Part shown: piece by piece, positions 60,263-64,000 of the stretch
How the letters are laid out: each line of letters starts with the position of its first letter
How positions within the stretch are numbered: the first letter of the stretch is position 1
Assembly: GCF_004216755.1 (NCBI RefSeq)
Contig: NZ_SGWZ01000005.1
Span: 124,001-188,000 of the forward strand
DNA: 64,000 nt
Reading direction: 5' to 3'
Source of the DNA: Kerstersia gyiorum
GTDB lineage: Bacteria; Pseudomonadota; Gammaproteobacteria; Burkholderiales; Burkholderiaceae_B
Notes under the pieces: generated by a model
The model's input: only the letters and a program-made list of their open reading frames with translations
The model's database searches: none
Told to the model about the DNA's origin: nothing
Position numbers and translations under genes: made by a program

Positions 60263-61201
60263 ATGGTGACGATCCGCAACCTGGTCGAGGACAACGCCCC
60301 CCTCGTCCCGTTTACCTGGATCGCCAGCGAGGCCGCCGCCGATCGCGAGATCCCCAATGACGGCGATTCCGCCGCCGATCTCATCGGCCACCTGAACCTG
60401 ATACACCCTGGACGCATCCAGGTCTTCGGCGATCAGGAAATTGACTTCTACTGCCGCCTGGAGCGGCGCCGCCGCGGCCAACATCTGGCCGAACTGCTGG
60501 CGGCCGGCGTACCGGCCATGATCCTCGCCGAAGACGCCATCAGCCGCACTCCGCCAGACCTGATCCAGGCCTGCGAAAGCCAGCAGGTGCCGCTGCTGGC
60601 CACCCCCATGCCCGCAGCCCGTGTCATCGACCTGCTGCGCAATTACATCGGCAAGCGCATGGCACCCACCACGACGGTGCATGGCGTGTTCATGGACGTA
60701 CTGGGGCTGGGCGTGCTGATCACCGGAGAATCCGGGCTGGGCAAAAGCGAACTGGCACTGGAACTGATTTCCCGGGGCCATGGCCTGGTGGCCGACGATG
60801 CCGTCGATTTCGCCCGCACCGCGCCCACCCTGGTGGAAGGCTATTGCCCACCGCTGTTGCAGAACCTGCTGGAAGTACGCGGCCTGGGCCTGCTGGATAT
60901 CCGCACTATCTTCGGCGAAACCTCGGTGCGGCGCAAAATGCCGCTCAAGCTCATCGTCCACCTGGTGCGTTCCAGCGCTACGGAAAAATTCGAGCGACTG
61001 CCGCTGCAGGACCTCAGCCAGGATGTGCTCGGCCTGCCCATACGCAAAGTCATGCTGCAGGTTGCGGCTGGCCGCAACCTGGCCGTTTTGGTCGAGGCCG
61101 CCGTGCGCAATACCATCCTCAAACTGCGCGGCATAGATACACTGGGAGAGTTCATGAGCCGTCAATCCCAGGCCATCATGCAGGGAATCGACAAGCCATG
61201 A
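60263..61201 (+). CDS. hprK: HPr kinase/phosphorylase
   Basis: The 312-residue HprK has Walker A GESGLGKSELALELISRGH and the family RGLGLLDIRTIFGET signature. It phosphorylates and dephosphorylates HPr on serine. In proteobacteria it occurs with incomplete PTS systems, as here beside ptsN. Overlaps rapZ by 4 bp. Confidence 0.95.
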   Translation: MVTIRNLVEDNAPLVPFTWIASEAAADREIPNDGDSAADLIGHLNLIHPGRIQVFGDQEIDFYCRLERRRRGQHLAELLAAGVPAMILAEDAISRTPPDLIQACESQQVPLLATPMPAARVIDLLRNYIGKRMAPTTTVHGVFMDVLGLGVLITGESGLGKSELALELISRGHGLVADDAVDFARTAPTLVEGYCPPLLQNLLEVRGLGLLDIRTIFGETSVRRKMPLKLIVHLVRSSATEKFERLPLQDLSQDVLGLPIRKVMLQVAAGRNLAVLVEAAVRNTILKLRGIDTLGEFMSRQSQAIMQGIDKP

Positions 61202-62082
61202 ATCACGCGGTTCAGGATATCGTCATCATCACCGGCATATCCGGCTCCGGCAAATCCGTCGCGCTGCGCATGCTGGAGGATTCAGGCTACACCTGTATCG
61301 ACAACCTGCCCATCCGTTATCTGCAGGATTTCTGCGTCGACCTGAATTCACAGCCTCCCAGCCATGCCGCCGTCGCCATCGACGCACGCACGCCTGGTGA
61401 AATCGAAGACCTGCCGCAGGTGCTTACCGCCATCCGCGCCATGGGCATCCCCTTGCGCGTGATCTTCCTGGATGCCAGCACCGAAGCGCTGGTGCAGCGC
61501 TACTCGGAATCGCGCCGGCGCCACCCGCTGACCGACAGGCTGTCGGCCTACGGCAAAACGCTCACCCTGACGGAATGCATCCAGCAGGAACGTGAACTGC
61601 TGGCGCCATTGCGCGAGCAGGAACACATCATCGACACCTCCTATCTCAGCCCCGCGCAACTACGCCACTGGATAGGCCAGGTCGTGCAGGTCGAACGCCT
61701 GCCGCTGCTGCTGACTTTCGAATCCTTCGCCTACAAGATCGGCGTACCCAGTGACGCCGATCTGGTCTTCGATGCCCGCTGCCTGCCCAATCCGCACTAC
61801 GACGCGGCATTGCGGCCGCTGACCGGCAAGGATGCACCCGTGGCCAAATGGCTGGAAGGCTACGCCCAGGTTGGCGAAATGATCGACGACATCTATGGCC
61901 TGGTGCGCAAGTGGCTGCCCCGCTACATGCAGGACACCCGCAGCTACCTGACGGTTGCGGTCGGCTGTACCGGGGGCCAGCACCGTTCCGTGTATGTCGT
62001 CGAACAACTGGCCCGGCGCTTCGCTTCGCATTCCCCCTTGCTGGTACGCCACCGCTCGCCCATCCATATTCCGCGCGCATGA
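61198..62082 (+). CDS. rapZ: RNase adapter protein RapZ
   Basis: The 294-residue protein has N-terminal P-loop GISGSGKS, FDARCLPNPHYD, and the C-terminal VAVGCTGGQHRSVYVVEQLA. RapZ senses glucosamine-6-phosphate and steers RNase E to the GlmZ RNA in enterobacteria; the RNA partner here is unknown. It is coupled by ATGA overlaps to both hprK and the following rlpA. Confidence 0.95.
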   Translation: MNHAVQDIVIITGISGSGKSVALRMLEDSGYTCIDNLPIRYLQDFCVDLNSQPPSHAAVAIDARTPGEIEDLPQVLTAIRAMGIPLRVIFLDASTEALVQRYSESRRRHPLTDRLSAYGKTLTLTECIQQERELLAPLREQEHIIDTSYLSPAQLRHWIGQVVQVERLPLLLTFESFAYKIGVPSDADLVFDARCLPNPHYDAALRPLTGKDAPVAKWLEGYAQVGEMIDDIYGLVRKWLPRYMQDTRSYLTVAVGCTGGQHRSVYVVEQLARRFASHSPLLVRHRSPIHIPRA

Positions 62083-63038
62083 TGTACCGGTCGTCCATCA
62101 TCCTGCCTGGCGCCTGCTCACCAGGCCAGACATCCGGCTCCTCGTTCCTGACGCCGCGTCCGGCCCGCCGCTGGGCCTGGATGGCACTGGCCATGCTGCT
62201 GGTATTGCTGCTGGCCGCCTGCGGCGGTTCCCCCAAGCGCGGCGGCTACTACAAGGATGATGGCCCGCATGCCCGCGTACCTGCCGATCTGGACAAGGTC
62301 CCGGATGCCGTGCCGCGCGTGGAACCGTATGCCAGCGGCCCGAACCGGCCCTATAGCGTTTTCGGCAAGAAGTACGTACCGGACACCAGCGGTCGCGCCT
62401 ACCGTAACCGTGGCACTGCCTCGTGGTATGGCAAGAAATTTCATGGCCAGCCGACGTCCAACGGCGAAACCTACGACATGTACAAGATGACGGCCGCGCA
62501 CCCCACGCTGCCCATTCCCAGCTACGCGAAGGTGACCCGCACTGCCAATGGCCGCAGCGTCATTGTCCGCATCAACGACCGCGGCCCCTTCCATGATGGC
62601 CGCATCATCGACCTTTCCTACGCCGCCGCCCACCGGCTGGACATCATCGCCCCCGGCAGTGGCGAAGTGATCGTCGAATGGATCAGCCCGGATGACATCC
62701 GGGGCAACCGGGTACCGCAACCCTCAGGCCCGTCACCCGCCGCGGTAGCCGCCGCCGTACCTGCCAGCCCGTCACCATCCACGCCGGCAATTTCTGCCGC
62801 CATGCCTGGCATCTTCCTGCAACTGGGCGCTTTCGGCTCGGCAGACAACGCCAATGCCTTCCTGGCACACATGCGCAGCGAACTCGACGATGACCCCCGC
62901 CTGAGGCTGGAACAAGGCGGCAATGGCATCTACCGTGTCCGGCTGGGCCCCTACCCCGACCGCAGCAGCGCGGAAGACGCAGCCAGCCGTATCGGCCGCC
63001 AGCTGGGCATTTCACCCTCCATTGCCCTGCAGCCCTGA
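62079..63038 (+). CDS. rlpA: Septal ring lytic transglycosylase RlpA (lipoprotein with SPOR domain)
   Basis: The 319-residue lipoprotein has a long N-terminus, a membrane/signal segment ending in lipobox LLAAC, a DPBB domain (GTASWYGKKFHGQPTSNGET, RINDRGPFHDGRIIDLSYAA) and a C-terminal SPOR domain (about 245-318; FLQLGAFGSADNANAFLAHM). It cleaves stem-peptide-free peptidoglycan at septa. The start overlaps rapZ (ATG at 62079 or 62082); a start nearer the signal segment (about 62180) would shorten the unusual N-terminus. Confidence 0.92.
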   Translation: MMYRSSIILPGACSPGQTSGSSFLTPRPARRWAWMALAMLLVLLLAACGGSPKRGGYYKDDGPHARVPADLDKVPDAVPRVEPYASGPNRPYSVFGKKYVPDTSGRAYRNRGTASWYGKKFHGQPTSNGETYDMYKMTAAHPTLPIPSYAKVTRTANGRSVIVRINDRGPFHDGRIIDLSYAAAHRLDIIAPGSGEVIVEWISPDDIRGNRVPQPSGPSPAAVAAAVPASPSPSTPAISAAMPGIFLQLGAFGSADNANAFLAHMRSELDDDPRLRLEQGGNGIYRVRLGPYPDRSSAEDAASRIGRQLGISPSIALQP

Positions 63039-63049
63039 GCCGGCCGCCC

Positions 63050-63619
63050 ATGAAGCCCGTACGCCGGTTCCGGCAACGCCTGTTGCCCTGCCTGATCCTG
63101 ATCGCCCTGCTGGTGCTGGCCGCATTCGGCTATACGCGCATCATGGGCCGGGTCGCGCCCGGCATGCCCCCTGTTGCCGAACAAGGCACTCCGAAAGCCG
63201 ATCTGGTACGTGTCTATAAGTCCGCCAGGCGCCTGGAGCTCTGGCAGGGCGCTACCTTGCTCGCCAGCTACCGCATCGCGCTTGGCGGCGCGCCTGACGC
63301 CGGACACAAGCAGCAGGAAGGCGACCAGCGCACGCCAGAAGGCAGATATGTGATCGACTGGCGCAACCCGCGCTCGCGCGCTTACCTGAGCCTGCACATT
63401 TCCTACCCCAACGCACAGGATCGCCAGGCTGCGGCTGCCGCTGGCTACCCGCCTGGCGGCGATATCATGATCCACGGCCTGCCCAACGGCTGGGGCGCTC
63501 TCGGCCCCATTCATCATTGGTGGGACTGGACGGACGGCTGCATCGGCGTCAGCAACAACGACATGCGGGAAATCTGGTCCCTGGTTCCCAACGGCACCGT
63601 CATCGAAATCGAAGCCTGA
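63050..63619 (+). CDS. L,D-transpeptidase (YkuD)-family protein
   Basis: The 189-residue protein has an N-terminal membrane anchor (LLPCLILIALLVLAAFGYTR) and a YkuD catalytic core: DIMIHGLPNG, then TDGCIGVSNNDM with the nucleophile Cys. It is periplasmic and may link or unlink peptidoglycan or lipoprotein (a DpaA/ErfK-like role). It follows rlpA by 11 bp, forming a cell-wall pair. Confidence 0.88.
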   Translation: MKPVRRFRQRLLPCLILIALLVLAAFGYTRIMGRVAPGMPPVAEQGTPKADLVRVYKSARRLELWQGATLLASYRIALGGAPDAGHKQQEGDQRTPEGRYVIDWRNPRSRAYLSLHISYPNAQDRQAAAAAGYPPGGDIMIHGLPNGWGALGPIHHWWDWTDGCIGVSNNDMREIWSLVPNGTVIEIEA

Positions 63620-63697
63620 GCGCAGGCCAGGGTGGACAATTCCGGCACTTGCCGGCTTCCCTGGCCACCCGGAGCGCGTCACACTCGCGCCATGGCC

Positions 63698-64000
63698 TCA
63701 ATCCGCTTCGTTCTTGCGCTGCAAGGCGCGACGATAAATCGCGTCGCGGTCGCCCCCTGTCACCTTCTGCGCCACCTTCACCGCGTCGCGCAGCGACAGG
63801 CTCTCCAGCAATGCATCCAGCAGCGTATCCAGGGCAGGGTCGCCCGCCTCGGCCGCCTCGTCGTCGTCATCCACAGTGGCTGCCGCACTTTCATGCAGGA
63901 TCAGCACGAACTCACCCTGGCCGCGATGCGGCTGGGCTTCCAGCCAGGCCTGTGCATCGGCAGCCGGCACCGTCGCCACTTCCTCGAAACGCTTGCTCAA
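63698..64000 (-). CDS. rsmI: 16S rRNA 2'-O-ribose C1402 methyltransferase, C-terminal part (cut by window edge)
   Basis: The last 100 codons of a minus-strand gene read SKRFEEVATVPAADAQAWLE, GQGEFVLILHES, LRDAVKVAQKVTGGDRDAIY, matching the RsmI C-terminus. An acidic insert (TVDDDDEAAEAGD) lies between. The methyltransferase domain is outside the window. It is convergent with the YkuD gene; a GGCCAGGG/CCCTGGCC stem (63625-63666) lies between them. Confidence 0.85.
   Translation of the reverse strand: MSKRFEEVATVPAADAQAWLEAQPHRGQGEFVLILHESAAATVDDDDEAAEAGDPALDTLLDALLESLSLRDAVKVAQKVTGGDRDAIYRRALQRKNEAD

Noticed and set aside
60844..61197. N-terminal extension of rapZ into hprK
   Set aside because: Overlaps hprK in another frame; RapZ homology starts at the ATG overlapping the hprK stop.
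1..64000. CRISPR arrays, tRNA or rRNA genes, insertion sequences
   Set aside because: No regularly spaced direct repeats, cloverleaf-type sequence, rRNA core motifs or transposase frames were recognised by eye. A tRNAscan/Infernal and ISfinder run would settle this.

Overview
The window reads as a chromosomal segment of a high-GC betaproteobacterium of the order Burkholderiales, most likely Alcaligenaceae (Bordetella/Achromobacter-like). This rests on gene content: a tripartite tricarboxylate transporter, the kdsD-kdsC-lptCAB-hpf-ptsN-hprK-rapZ block, a beta-proteobacterial atp operon, and ligAB beside a LysR gene. The taxonomic call is inference; no rRNA or tRNA gene was seen.

Region 1 (1-9.4 kb) is aromatic catabolism. 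It has two LysR regulators, a two-subunit LigAB extradiol dioxygenase, and a separate six-gene meta-cleavage operon: a VOC-fold extradiol dioxygenase, a class II aldolase-fold protein lacking its metal histidines, a 2-hydroxymuconic semialdehyde dehydrogenase, a hydratase, a decarboxylase and a tautomerase. An aromatic-acid MFS symporter follows. No DmpG/DmpF-type aldolase or acetaldehyde dehydrogenase lies in the window.

Region 2 (9.5-10.1 kb) is a lone 89-residue protein of unknown function. Its near-consensus promoter is threaded through three copies of the palindrome-like 12-mer AGGGTTTTCCCT.

Region 3 (10.1-22.3 kb, all minus strand) has three transport/catabolic units. The first is an amino-acid-type ABC transporter (binding protein, two permeases, no ATPase) with a D-2-hydroxyacid dehydrogenase between the permeases. 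The second is tctC-tctB-tctA plus another 2-hydroxyacid dehydrogenase. The third is a De Ley-Doudoroff galactonate operon, dgoK-dgoA-dgoD, followed by a FadR-type GntR regulator. A 16-bp element occurs upstream of both dgoK and tctC with 15/16 identity, suggesting the TTT transporter is the galactonate (or related sugar acid) importer under the same regulator.

Region 4 (22.4-32.3 kb) carries rep and priA helicases flanking an AprA/AprB-like flavoprotein-ferredoxin pair, then hemE and a Fis-type HTH protein. It ends in a scar where the 5' part of a FecI-like sigma factor (with a Fur-box-like site) and the 5' part of a TonB-dependent siderophore receptor are joined tail to tail, both truncated.

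Region 5 (32.5-40.2 kb, minus) is the complete atpIBEFHAGDC operon with a candidate promoter and a terminator.

Region 6 (40.4-48.9 kb) is a more AT-rich, probably acquired two-partner secretion/contact-dependent inhibition locus: cdiB-like, cdiA-like (2020 aa) and a candidate immunity gene. The CdiA C-terminus is a histidine-rich HNH/EndoVII-like putative nuclease, and the usual VENN boundary appears as YDNN.

Region 7 (49-64 kb) is housekeeping: a DJ-1/PfpI protein, an M61 peptidase with PDZ domain, a pteridine-reductase-like SDR with folB, ttcA, purT, the KDO/LPS-transport block kdsD-kdsC-lptC-lptA-lptB, then hpf-ptsN-hprK-rapZ, rlpA, an L,D-transpeptidase and the 3' end of rsmI. The usual rpoN position between lptB and hpf is empty.
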